From Edaphochlamys debaryana (taxonomy: Eukaryota; Chlorophyta; Chlorophyceae; Chlamydomonadales), in contig JAEHOE010000104.1 of NCBI GenBank assembly GCA_016858145.1, forward strand, positions 248,001-312,000: a stretch of DNA of 64,000 nucleotides. Reading direction: 5' to 3'. Below the pieces are notes generated by a model. That model did no database searches. It saw nothing but the letters and a program-made list of their open reading frames with translations, and was not told where the DNA came from. Position numbers and translations under genes: made by a program. Positions 45,684 to 58,100 of the stretch are shown in pieces (position 1 is the first letter of the stretch; every line of letters starts with the position of its first letter).

Positions 45684-47642
45684 TTAGATAGTCCGGGCGG
45701 CGCTGCCAGGCGCGACCGGCACCTCCACAGCCGGCGGCGCGTCGCCGGCTCCCTCCGCCACCGCCGCCGCTGGGGGTGGCACCAGCTGTGCGATGGCCGC
45801 AGTTTCAGTGGTCTCCTTGAACTTGAGAATGGTGAAGTTGGGTCCGATGGTGAAGGAGTGCAGGAAGATGGCCTTGAAGGGCGCCTGCAGAGGGTGTGCG
45901 GATGTGTGTGTTTTGGGGGGGGGGGAGGATACGGGGAGTGAAGCGCAAACGAGCGGGGACTGCAGGTCGGCGCAGGGCTGGGCAAGACGGGTTCCGCAAG
46001 GACGCGCCAAGATTGTGGCTTGTGGGTTGTGACAACTTTGCCCGCACGTAACACGTGACCCTGCCGCACCTTGGTGGCCCGGCTCGTCCCCGTGGCCTCC
46101 ACCACCACCTGTGCCTCGTCACCGTCGTTGTCCACAAACACGGCCAGAGCCTGCGCGGGCAGAAGAAGCGCAAGAGTCAAAGGGCTCAGTTAAAGGGCCT
46201 GTGTCAGGGGCCTACGGCACCCGCGGGCAAGGTAGGGTTGGTTGCGGCCCACCGTAGGTACGGGGTAAGAGGGCATGTTGGCAGGGGCTACGTGGGGGAC
46301 ATGTGAACACGGCTATGTGCGACCGTACCGCTAAAGCCCCGCATGTGCTGCCCCCATGCTCCACGAGATCTGCACGCCCCGCTTGCCTTGTACGAGTCGA
46401 AGGACAGGTCCTTAGTCACGGTGGCCCAGTACTGCCGGGCGCCGGCCAGGCCCTGAGCGAGAAGAGGGGGCGGGTCGACAGGGCCAGAAGGTGGAGGGAA
46501 GTATCTGCGGTATCGAACCCACCCGTGCCATCCCATCCCATCATCATAGGGGCGCAAAGACCATATGGAACCCATATGGGCCGCATCGAACCCGTCCATG
46601 CCCTTATTTCGCATGACCTGGCCGATGGTTTGAGCCATGGCAACGATATGATAAGCAGGTAGGGCCGGCTGGCTACCGGAATGGGACCCGAGCACACGCA
46701 CCTTGCCTTTGATGCGCACGCCGTTGTAGGAGCTCTGCACCTTGAGCGCATCGGTCTGCCCCGTCAGCCAGCTCTCGTAGTCGCCCTTGCCCCACTGCGG
46801 TTCGGCGTGTGCGTAGGCGGGTGTTTCAAAGCAAGGATTGCAGGTAGCTCAGCTGAGTCCATGCCCAGCTTGACGTGCGTGCCCGGACCCTTTCCCTCGG
46901 GCTCTAACTGATGACCCTTCGGCACTGCGGCTAAGCCCAGTCGCCCGGGCGATTGAATGGAGAGACTGAAGGCTCTGCTACAGAGGTCACTGGCCCGTTC
47001 TTGTGCCCTACCCCTCGCCGCCGCCCATCATGACAGTCCTGCTGTCGTGGGGGCCCCGGTTTGTGCCGATCGCAACCGGGGCCTGTGTGGTGGTCCTCCC
47101 CTCTAGTCCCCTATCTACCTGGTCGTACAGAGTCTTCAGCTGCGTCTTCAGTACAGCAGGGTCATTGATGACTGCAGGTTTGGGGATCGAGGGTCGAGGA
47201 GAGGCACGTGGCGCGTCACGTGCCTGGCCCATGGCTCTCGCCCGCCCCTCAGCGGAAGCTGCGTGAACCCCGCCTAACCCGGGCTTGGTGAGCACTCGCC
47301 CCCCTCCTGCCCCCCTCCGACCCCCTGCTCACTGGTCGGCTGCTTCTCCTCCTTGCCCTTGGGCTCGTCCTTGCCCTTGCCCGCCAAAGCAGGGCCGGGG
47401 GCAGCGCCCAGCCACGTAGCGCTCCCTAGAGCGACCCCCAGAGCGAGGGCCTGGCGACGGCCTGGAGCCGCGGACAGGTCGGCAGCGACATCCGGTGCGA
47501 ATGATGTCGGTGCATCCGAGTGCTTTGTAGCGAGCTGGGAGGTCTGCGTGGCGCGGCAGCAGAGCGCGTGGCCGCGATTCCCTGCGCGGAAGCGTGTGGC
47601 CGGGGAAAGGGTATTCGGCCGCGAGCGAGCGAGGTGCGCCAT
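45684..47642 (-). CDS. Tat-targeted thylakoid-lumen SnoaL/NTF2-like protein
   Basis: Six exons (47642–47333, 47171–47119, 46794–46702, 46452–46387, 46150–46070, 45884–45684) encode 267 residues. The N-terminus is bipartite: a Ser/Arg-rich stroma-targeting part, then a twin-arginine motif GRRQALALG, a hydrophobic core and an ALA cleavage site (GPALA|GKGKD). This predicts transport into the thylakoid lumen by the Tat route. The mature part fits a SnoaL/NTF2-like cone: helix (VLKTQLKTLYDQ), GARQYWATV, FDSYKALAVFVDNDGDEAQV, EATGTSRATKAPFKAIFLHSF, then KFKETTETAAIAQL, the usual end of such domains. The substrate is unknown. The intron after 46387 uses a GC donor (AAG|gcaagc). The gene shares a 298-bp divergent region with PIGV. 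Confidence 0.78.
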
Positions 47643-47940
47643 TGTGGACGGTCTTTGTGAAGGAAATTTGTGACGATAGTGCTGTGCTTGGCTCTGTCGC
47701 GCGCAAGTCACCGACTCGCGGAACCTTCCGATGCAAGCAGGGCATGTCGGACCCGTGCAGAACCAGTCAAACATGCACTCAGGGCAACACCATGCACTCA
47801 CTTGCCACATAGAAAGCGTTGAGGGCTCGGGGCTGCTCCCCCGCGCAACACCCATTCCGCATGGCCTTTTCCGAGCCCCACGGACTTCAAGTGCCCTCGA
47901 TCGGCTTCATCATGTAGCTTAAACCACAGCGACATCCACC
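47643..47940. promoter_or_regulatory. Bidirectional promoter region
   Basis: 298 bp separate the start codons of the lumen protein (minus) and PIGV (plus). Both promoters and 5' UTRs must lie here. No clear TATA box is seen. Confidence 0.55.
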
Positions 47941-50900
47941 ATGGTCACGGACGCAACGAGTAGACGCAAATCCTGGCTTCGCGCTGACGAGCGGCGCCTG
48001 GCGCTGCTGGCTCTGGGCGTGCGCATAGCCGTGCTGGTCGTCACAACGGCGCTGGACCTCCTGCTGGCTGACTATGACACGTCCAAGTACCTCCTACCCG
48101 GCACCCCTCCGTCTTCCCCCGCACCCCCCGGCCACTCGGCAGCCTCCTCTCTAAATGCGTCAAACACGATGCCGGCAGCGGGCATGGCAGGAGAAGGAGC
48201 ACATGTTCCAGGGACCATCTTTGCAGCCAGCAGCGCCGCAGGGCCCCTCCGGGGCTGGGTCGTGTGGGACGCGGTGTTCTTTGCTGACATCTCGGCACGG
48301 GGCTACGTGTACGAACAGTACTACGCCTTCTTCCCTCTCATGCCCGGTACGAACTCCTGCGATACGGTCTGGGTTTTCGATGTCATGGCTGCAGCCGCAA
48401 GCATGGGCTCTGGAGGGACGCAGGCACGGGCTCTCAGGGCAGGTACCCTTAGAGACCTCACGCCACTCTTTACTGCTATGCTTGGTCTGCGCCCTTGCAC
48501 CTCCCTGCACCTCGCAGCGCTCGCTTCCCTCGTGCCCACCGCGTTCTTCGCCCCCCTCATGCTGGCGGTCAACGCGGCGGCCTCCGTGGCGGCCACTGTG
48601 CTGCTGTTCAGGTGAGCCGGGGGGCCGTGAGTTGGAGGTGTGTGGGGAGGGGGACGGGGCTAAGCGGAGGCCGTGAACCTGGCAGGGCGCAAGTGGGAAG
48701 GGGGCATGGGCGTACGCGTGGCATTGATTACCGCTGGGAAGGCGGAGGGCGTGGAGGGCACTCTGGATCGGCTGGTGTGGTTGCCTGGCGGTGGCGGGCC
48801 GGGGAGACTGCGGAGGGCGGGGAGGGCACACTGGCCTGGCGCTGGGCGGCCGTGGAGAAGGCCGGGGAGGGGAAGACGGAAGAGGGAGTCCAGGTATGGC
48901 GGCTGCGGTCTCGACGAGGGTGGTTGGCATCTTCCCTGGCCCGGATCCTAGGGGCAAGACTATGCGGGAACGCCCGCAGGTACAAGAGCCGCTAGCAGGC
49001 GGCTCGTACCCCTCAGCCTCTAACCTCGTTCTCAGTATTCCCCTCGTGTGCATTCCCCGCTGCAGGCTGGGCGAGGCCGTGACGGCGGACCGGCGCCTGG
49101 CCGCCGCGGCGGCTCTGCTGTTCGTACTCAACCCCGCCACGATCTTCCTGGCGGCGCCGTACACCGAGGCGCTGTTCGCGGCCGCCAACCTGTACGGGCT
49201 GTACTGCCTGTACTGCAAGGGACGGCTTCTCCCCGCGGTGGCGGCAGTAGCGGTGTCTTGTGGGTTGCGCTCCAACGGTACGCGGGAACGTGCTTGCAGT
49301 CTGGGGGACGACGAGGAGCCGGTCAGACCTTAGGGGCGCGGTCTTCTCACTCCCTCGCTCGCTCTCTTGCAAGTACCGTGCTATCGTCGGCACTTCCATG
49401 CAAGAGCGCAAGCGACCGACGCGATGTGTGAAGGGCTGCTCCGACGCGGTGTGTGTGCAGTGTTCACGGATGGGGGTGGCATGCTTCTACGGGGTGTCGG
49501 GGTCAAGGTATCAGGTCTGTTCGCCGCCCCAACGACACCTCGCAGGTGTGGTCAGCGCTGGCTACGTGGGGCACTACTGCCTGGCCGCAGCGGTGCGGGC
49601 CTGGCCCCGCAGCCGGGTGAGCAGGGCAGGCGGTGGCAGTGATGGCCGCGCTCCTCTCAGGGGTCCCCCGGGGTCCGTGACCGGTACCGGGACTGGCTCT
49701 GGCGTTTATCTTAGCGCGCTTGCTGCGCCCCGGCCCCGACGACTGAATGCCTCCAGTGCCTGGTCGCCTCCTGCCTCTTGCTTTTTACCCTTGATCGTGT
49801 GCTGGCATCGCCCCGGATGCCCAGGTCCGCGCTGTGGGCTATGCGGTCCTGGGTCCCCTGGTGGCCGCCATAGCGGTGGCTCCGCTGGTCCTCTTCCAGT
49901 ATAGCGCCTACGCCTCCTTCTGCCACCCGGAGTGGACGGCCCAGCACGCATCGCAGATGGAGGCGGGGCTGAGAGAAGCGGCTGGGAGCATGGGCGGCGC
50001 CGGCGCCGGCGCGGCAGGAGGAGGGGAGGGGACGGGGTACGGCTGGCCGCGGCCCTGGTGCGCCTCGCGGCTGCCGTACGTGTACGGGTTCGTGCAGGCG
50101 CAGTACTGGAACGTGGGGTTTCTGCGGTACTGGACGCTGCAGCAGGTACGAGGGGCGGGCAGGGCAGGCGTGGGGCCTGGTAGCGAAGAGTCGAAGAGAC
50201 AGGCGCCGTTTGCTCCGAAGGGGTCCACGCGGTCATTGCCCCGTCCCTTCCTACTGACCATGCCGCTGTCCCCCTGCCCCCCTTCCCATGCGCCCGCAGC
50301 TCCCCAACTTCCTACTGGCGGGCCCCGTACTGATGCTCTCAATCCTGGGCCTGGCCGAGTACGGCAGATCCCATGTACGACACCTGCTCACGCTGGCATT
50401 ACTGCCGCTCGGCGCGGCTGCTCCGTTGCCGAGAGACGGCGGTCAGGAGCCGGGGGCGGGGGAGGAGCCGCGCGCAGCATCTGCTGGGGAGCCTGCTGGA
50501 GGCTTGGCGGAGCGGTTTGAAGACAAGCGGTCGGACCCGCACGGGGGCAGCGGTACGGGCGGACGCGGGGGCGCCACGCTGCGGAAGCGCCCAGTGGGGA
50601 CGGCACAGCAGCGGGCTTCGGAGCCCTTCGCCTCCAGCCCGGCTGCGAGCGGGAGACCAGGGCCGGAGAGCAGGCTTGGTGACCAGGTGCAGGGCTACTT
50701 AAGCCCGCGGCTTGCTATCTTTATGTTCCCCTGGGTCTTCAGCCTGCTGGTGGCGGTTACGTCGATGCACGTGCAGGTGGCTACCCGGTTTCTGCTGTCC
50801 TCATGCCCTCCGTTGTACTGGTACATGGCGCACGTGTGGTTACGGGCGGTAGGGGCTGATGAGGGGTCCAGGGCATGGAATGGGATTGCGGAGGAGGGGA

Positions 50901-51085
50901 GAGGGAGGGGGGAGGCAGCGGAAGGCGGGGGCGAGGGCGGCGGGAAGGGCGGCGGGAGGAGTGACGGCGGGGGGACGGGTCGGGGGGTGGGCGGGGAGTG
51001 GGTGGCAACGGCCCTGGTGAGGTGGTGCCTGGTGTATGGCGGGCTGGGCTGCACGCTATTCATCAACTTCATGCCCTGGACGTAA
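47941..51085 (+). CDS. PIGV: GPI mannosyltransferase 2 (PIG-V / Gpi18)
   Basis: Five exons (47941–48611, 49066–49277, 49546–49616, 49825–50145, 50300–51085) give 686 residues. PIG-V adds the second mannose to the GPI anchor precursor on the lumenal side of the ER, using dolichol-phosphate-mannose. Family signatures are clear: WDAVFFADISARGYVYEQ with the conserved lumenal Asp, AFFPLMP, LNPATIFLAAPYTEALFA, SCGLRSNG, YWNVGFLRYW, LPNFLLAGPV, RFLLSSCPPLYWY and LFINFMPWT at the C-terminus. Multiple hydrophobic helices fit a polytopic enzyme. Compared with animal and yeast forms it has Gly/Ser/Ala-rich loop insertions (about residues 60–95, and between about 50420 and 50690), common in volvocine proteins. 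It starts at the first ATG after the divergent promoter. Confidence 0.94.
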
Positions 51086-52106
51086 AGTAACATCAATGTG
51101 CAAGCTCCGTCTAGCCTGCGATGCCACTGGAGTATAGTGCGCCCACGGTTACCACGGGGAATGGGTCACGTAGCAGATGGGTGAGGGGCTCAGCCCTTTT
51201 CCGCCCCCATGGGGGCGCCCGCTTGTCACTGTGCATGTATTATGACGGGATTGCCGGAGCTCCGTAAGTCCTCCCGGCTTGCAAACGCGTAGTGGTTGCC
51301 AACCGGGGAACCCCGCCCATCCACGGCATTTCTCCTCGCTAGACGTGGTCGAGGCGCAGAGCTCGAAGTTGACTTACACCAAGACCTAAGAGAAAGACTG
51401 CGGAAGTACAATTGCCAAGGGTGACTGTCTCCTTTCGGCACAGCATTACCCCACGAGCGTATCGCTTGTAACCCATGATGACTCCAAGGAAGGCTCCCCC
51501 ACCATTCCGCCTCCGTCACGGTACTAGCGGAGTCCGTCGCGCCTGTCCAATGGCCCGGGCTCACCACGTCCAAAACCTTTCGATAAATGCCCCACCCTAT
51601 CCACCCTTGAAAGCCGATCGTATGTATCATTAAGTTGATCCAAAACACGGTTGCCCTTGGCGGTACCTGCCTCCTCAGAGGACTTTGTGCAAACACCCAA
51701 AGAGTCAACCCCAGCGTTGCGCTGTTGAACCCATGATCATATCTATCCAGCCTTCATGCCTCCATTCCAGCACGTTTGCGTGCACCCCCATAAGCCAGAA
51801 CGCCCTCCCTGTGATCATTGCAACGCGCCCATCGGTTATTTGGAGTCTCGCCAGGGTGGGGAGAGTTGCGGCACGGCGCGACGGAGGTGTAGCATGCGGT
51901 GACGAACAGAGGCCATATCGCAAGCCTTACTAGTGCGGCGCCACGAAAGCGTGAGCGCAAGAAGAACAACCACCACCATCAACGGTGCCATTTATACTGC
52001 TAGTACTGCAATGATGAAGCCCACGGTCAAAGCCTTTTGACGTACCGGTATAAGCTTAAGCATATTCCGTTTCCATGAAGCCGCCCAATCCCCTAGTCGT
52101 TGCCAG
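51086..52106. other. Convergent spacer after PIGV
   Basis: 3' flanks of PIGV (plus) and the SRCR–REJ gene (minus). Apart from the TGTAA at 51467, no gene or repeat is recognised. Confidence 0.55.
51467..51471 (+). terminator. Candidate TGTAA polyadenylation signal of PIGV
   Basis: TGTAA about 380 bp downstream of the PIGV stop, a usual distance in volvocine algae. Confidence 0.45.
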
Positions 52107-55100
52107 CTAGTCCTTGATATCGGTGGCGTGAGAGGGACCGGCTCCGCCTGCCCTGCCGGCCTCGGGCTCGAATGCCTGGACGGGGTCATTGCCGTGCGGC
52201 GGCGCGGGAGTGCTGGGCTCCGGCGGGGAGGCCGCCACCGGCTGGTGCCTCCGCGTGTACCAGACGGCCCAAATGGCGGTCAGCAGAACCAGGAACACCT
52301 GAGGGAGCGGGGCAGGGATGGCAGGGAGGCGTGAGGCGCTCAGTAAGAGAGATGGCGAGAAGCGCCCAGACGAGAAACATTGCCGCAAATCTGATCCACC
52401 CCTTGTGTCTTCACTCACCATGCCACCCCAGACCGCTCCCACGATGGCTCCCTCTGGGATGCCCTTGTCATCGTCACCACCGCTGGGCGCGGGGGCCGGG
52501 CTGGGGGTGGGGGTGGGGGTCGGGGACAGGGCAGGCGAGGTGCCCGCTTCGGTGAAGGGCCTGGGGGTGACGGCTCCGGCCTCCACCACCGCCGCAGTGA
52601 CGCCGTAGGTGTTGATGAAGGAGGGGGACAGTGTCTCCATGGGCTTCGCCTGCAGCTCTGCCACGAGGCTGTCGGTGCCGGGTGAGACGGGGGGCAGCAC
52701 GAGCTGCACCACCGCCGCCACTCCGTTGGAGAGGGAGGTGGTGTCGACGGAGGTGATGCCAACGGCCGATGTGGGGATCTGGGCGGGATAGGGCAGAGGG
52801 GGGATGTAAGGCAGGGGTGGCCGGAAACACCAAGGTAGCAAGAATTCTGGACAAAGTGAGCCCGGGACCGCTCCAAGGGCAGCTGCGGTGCTTGTCCCAG
52901 GAAAAAACCCACGCCCGGGCCTGACCTGGAGAGCATTAGCGATAGCCGCTTGGAGGACCACCCTAAATGCGAGGATGTCGGCAGAGGTAGCGAGCTGGGA
53001 AGCGTTCATTCGGAAGGACATGGTGAGGACGACGGCGCGGGGCACCGGTGCAGGTGGTGTGGGCGGTGGTCGCGGGGGCGAGGGGGCTGGGCTGGGGCGG
53101 GGAGCAGCGGGAGGGCTCGGCGGCGGCGGGGGAGGTGGCGAGGGGGGTGGCGGCGGCGGGCCCTGGACGACCACGTAGCTCGCAGCCTTGGAAACGCGGC
53201 ACGTGACCGTTGCGGTTACTGAGTCGTACGACACGAACAGAGCCGGCGAGGTCCCTACGCCACCGGGCAGGCCGGCGAGGGAGCCGGTGAGGGTGCCAGC
53301 GGTGGCGTCGTACTGGAGACAGCCAGTGGGGCGGTCGGCGGAGTAGCCGGGAGCGGGCAGGCGGAGGGTGATGTAGCTGGAGGTTCCGTCCAGGGCTGGG
53401 GGCGTAGCGCTGGCGCCAGAGCCCGCGTTCCAGGTGAGAGCAGCCAAGCCCTCGAGCAGCCTTCCGCCGGACGGGATCAGCCCGGCAAGAGCTGTGTTGA
53501 GGGCGGCTTGGCCGCTCGTGCTGTACGTCAGGTCCAAGCCCCAGCCGGTGGCGGAGGCGGCGGCCGAGGCCGACAGAGTGAGATCCGCGGTAGCGTCGGT
53601 CGCGACGGCAAGCAGCCGGCGACGGCGGTGGCCGGAGCTGGTGCCGCCCGCGGAGGCGACAGCCCCGGGCCCAGCTGAGAGGGACAGAGAGGTGCTGCCG
53701 CCCGGCGGCGCGGCAGCGAGGGCTCCTGCAGAGACAAATACGCCGTTGTCTCCGGCAGCCACGAAGCCGCCACCCGGCACCGCCTGCCGCCCCAGCGTGT
53801 CGCCGAGGCGGTCGGCGACGAGCAGTAGCTCTTGCAGACCCGTCTGGGCAGCAGCTACCGTGGTCTCCGCGAGGCGCCGCCTTCCGCTCGATCCACCGCC
53901 GCTGCCGGGCATCGACAGGCCCAGCAGTTGGCAGATCTGGGTTACGAAGTCCGTACCCGCCTGGGATCCAGATGCCGTACCAGACATGGCCAAGGCTGCG
54001 GACTTGGCGGCCGCTAGCAGGGACTGCTTGGTGGTGTCAGACAGTAGCCCCGCTGACGACTGTGCGACGGAGGCGATTGCGGAGATGGCCGTGTGGGCCT
54101 GATCCAGGTCCGCAAACGTGGTGGTGGAGACGATGGCTGACACGAGGGCCGCGGTCTGGCTGTTTACGAGGTCCGCGGTGGAGGCACTGACGGAGCTCGA
54201 GTTGGCAGCGACCGACATGACCTGTGCCGCCAGATGGGCGGCTTGCAGCAGCGCGGCGGGGTCGTTGGCCTGCGGATACGCGGTGGGGAAGAGCTTCAGT
54301 CAGCATGAGTAACGAGCAAGGCGTGAAGGGCGGACACCAAGCAAAGCAAATCTAGACGACCCTTCGTGTGCTCTTCGTAGGGTAGGCTGCCCAGTACCCA
54401 CGTCCTGTAGGGCCAGGGGGTCGATGGCGGCGAGGCTGGAGGCCGCATCGAAGCCGGCTGGCGGCGCGAGGACGGTGACGGAACCAGTGCCGCAGGCTCG
54501 AGCTCCGCTGGAGTCCACGGCACACACGAAGACCGTTGAGGCACCCACGGGCAGACCCGAGAGTGTGGCTGAGGCGGAGTTGCCCAGCTGCCGGGGCTCG
54601 TCGACCGCTGCGCCTGAGTCGGACGAGGCCCTCAGCCCAAACTCGTATCGGAGGCTGGTGTCCTGGCTATCCCGCCAGCCGCTGGCCCTAGCCACTACCG
54701 CCGCGGTGGGGAAGGTGGCCGAGGTCAGGTCCAGGCTCAGGCAGGGCGAAGCGCCCGAGGCCGCTCCACCCGACAGAGCACAGGAGGGGCCGCTGTTGAG
54801 CCGCACCGTTGCCGTGGCAACACCTGGGGAACAGGAGAGCAGGGCTTATTCAGAGGGCATGCTCTTGGGCACCGCCCACCCCAACAGGGCTATAAGTATT
54901 TCCTTACCTTGCCTCTTGCCCCTGATCCCCACCCTTCCCACCTGACAGGCCGTTGAGAGACATGGTGGCCGCAACGCTGAGCGTTGACAGGGCGGTGGGC
55001 AGCGAGGCGGCTGGGATGGTGAGCACATGTTGACCGGCTGGGATGTCCGAGTCCGTCGCAGAGCTCTGGGCGGTCAGCCCCGATACCGATGTCGCCTCTG

Positions 55101-58100
55101 CGCTGGACCAAGTGACCGTGGCAGCCGCGAAGGCCGAGCCCACTGTCAGGAGCAGCGTGAGGGGCTGGTCCGTGCTGTGCGGGGCGTCGCATGCGGCCTC
55201 GGAGCACTGCCGGACCAGGGTCCCTTGAGGGAAGGGCTGAGCGGCAGGGCGGGGCCGGAAGCGCAGAGTAGCTGTGCTCGTGAGGGCCGAGGCCCCTGAG
55301 GCAACCTCCTTGGAGACGGTGACTGTGAATGTGTGCCACACGTTGTTGGACAGAAGGCCCGCAGGGATGCGCCACACGCCCGGAGTGGTCAGGGCGTCGC
55401 CCTGAGCCGAGTTGGCAAAGCACGGTGTGGGGTGGTCCTCACGCCGGCAGCTCCAGCTGTACGACAGGCGTTGCAGGGCGGCCGTGGTGTCTGGGTCGGA
55501 GGAGGTCGTGGCGTTCAGCGCGAGGGTCTGGTTGTCGAAGATGTCCCCAGATGGGCCCGTGAGGGCGGCAGTGGGCTCCGAGCCAACCGCCACAAAGGTA
55601 GCAGTGGCCGTGGCAACGGCCGAGGGGGCTGCACGGGATCAAGGCGGGCACAGCCGGGCAGGGCGCAGGGTGAGCAGCTGTGGGCAAATGCCATGTGTGG
55701 CCGCAACAGCATAGCACTTGCTATCCGCCTTACAGAGAGCCCATCGGCTCACCGTCGGTTGGGAAGACTGTGACTTTGAGCGAGTAGCTCTGGCCATGCA
55801 CAGCCGGCAGGGGCGGGGGCAGGTACAGCTGTGGGCTCGACAGGCCGGAGCCCACCACGCCCGCCCAGCTGCTGGGAAGGGTCCAGTTCCAGGTCAGAGC
55901 CTTGCCGGAGCACACGCCACTGACAGCAGCGGAAGCCCGGAGGCCGCTGCTTATGGCGAACGTCTGGCTGGCGGGGCCGAACACGCTGACGAACGGGGTG
56001 CTGCCGCTGCCCTGCTTGGCAAAGGACACGGTCTTGGTGGCCCACGTCTTGAGCCACGACGTCACGTTGACGCTGAGGCGGTACTCGGGGGCATCCTCAA
56101 GAGCCCTGGCTTCAGAGGCGTTGAGCGACAGGCGCAGGCGCTCCCTGCGGGACGTACGGCAGGTACAGTGAGGTAATCAGTACGGCAAGCAAATGACTTT
56201 TCAGAGACCCAGCTGTAACTCGAAATGTGTGGCCTGTGCGACGGGCACGCGCTTGCCCACACGGCCCACTTCCCTCGCATCCCCTCCACGCACCTCGCAG
56301 TGGCCAGAGCGTTCGCGCGGTCGACCGCCCCCTGCAGGACTGCGCGGCTGGCGGCGCTCCCAAAGCCTGCCTCCACAGACCAACGGACGTCCACGAGGGG
56401 CCGCCCGCCCGGGTCGGACGACGTTGCGGCGTCGAAGGTGGGAGCCACAGACGCTCCTGCCGCGTCAAGCAGGCTCGAGCCATTGCAGGGCGTTGTAATG
56501 ATGGTGGGGCCAATGATGGCCGCCGTTGGCTGAGCACAGGCGGAGCAGTGGGCGACCTGGGCAGGGGAGGAGGAGGATGGCGGACGTGAAATAACTGCGC
56601 TTGGTGGAACACATGCCGCTCTTGTGCACTTCTGCATGCCGTCACCCGGCCTCACCCTGACAGAGCCGCTGAACCTCCGGGCCCTGTCGAGTGCGCTGAC
56701 AAGGGCCGTGGTGCTGCTCAGCGTCAGGTTGTTGTCCGCCTGCGAGGCATGAAGGGGGAATGCGAGGCGGAGTTAGACTGGTTGGGACGTACGACAATCG
56801 CGGCAGACTGCTAGGTTTGCTGAACATAAGCACGGCCAGCACAGCACGGCATTTCGACCCAAGCTGAAGTTACCCATCCGGAAACCCACCACAAGGGCAG
56901 CGGTGGGCGGGAGCGTGACGGTGAGGACCAGTCCTACGGTGGAACACAGCGCGGCCCCGGCGCCGCCAAGCTTGGCAACCGTGGCCCCGTCAAACACGAT
57001 AGCGCAGTCCACCGTAGCCAGGACCCCTGGCACGGCATTCACTGTAACTTCGACGGTCTGTCCATTGCCCGCGATTGTGGCCGACTCCAGTTTGAGCAGC
57101 TGCGGCCGGCACACGCCGGCGCAGGGGCTTCGCCCCAGAGCCTGGGACGTGCTGTTGCACACAACTGTCGTACAATTGGCCACCTCCGTACACGTCTCGC
57201 CCGCGCCGCACTGCCCGCTGCTCCCGCCGGGGGTGCAGGTTGTGACACCAGCGTTTGAGTCCGCCACTTGCTGTACGACGCTTGCAAGAGAGCAGAAGGG
57301 CGTGCACGTGCCGAGGCTCTGGCACACATCCAGTCCATTCGTGCACTTGCAGACCCTCGGTGGGTCCGCCGCTGGGATGCTGCACACCGCGCCGGTGCCA
57401 GTGCAGTTGGCCGCACTAAGGCAGCTGGTTGCCGTAAGGTTTGCACTCGGCAGCGGCGTGGGGGTCCCGCCAGAGACGCCCTCCGCCGCGCACAGGTCCA
57501 GCGCACCCGTCAGCGCTGTTCCAGGCGAGCCCGTGTTGAGCTTGCTGGTGTTGAGCGTAGGGCAGGAGGCCGTGAGGTCGCACGGCCCCAGCATCTTGCA
57601 CAGCATGCCAGCCCGGGCCGGGAGGTTGGAGCCCCCGAGAAGCAAAGTTGATGCTACGGTGTTGCAGGTATCGAGTGCGAATGACGGCTGGTTGCGGCAG
57701 ATGCTCAGAAGCTGAGACGAGAGGTCGGCTGCCGAAGAACTTCCAGAGAGCTTCGCCGTAGCGAGCGGCCGCAATGCGGCAAGGCACTCCTGGCAGGCGA
57801 GGCAGGGCTCCTTGGCGGGGCTGGGAGGCGGTGGGGGCCGGGGCGGGGGAGGGCGCGGGGGCCTGGGGCTGGGAGGCGGCGGCGGGGAAGGTGGTGGCGG
57901 GAAAGGCGGCGGCGGCAGCCGTGGCGGAGGAGGTGACGGAGGCGGCGCAGGGCTGGAGGGCGGCGGCATCGTCGGCGGAGGCGGCCGGGAGGGCCCTGGG
58001 CTGGGCGGCGGCGGTACGCCCGGCAGCGCCACTTGCGCCGCGGCAACCAGGGAGTCGAGGCTGAAGCCCGTGTACCTAGGAAGGGAAAGCCAGGCGAGGT

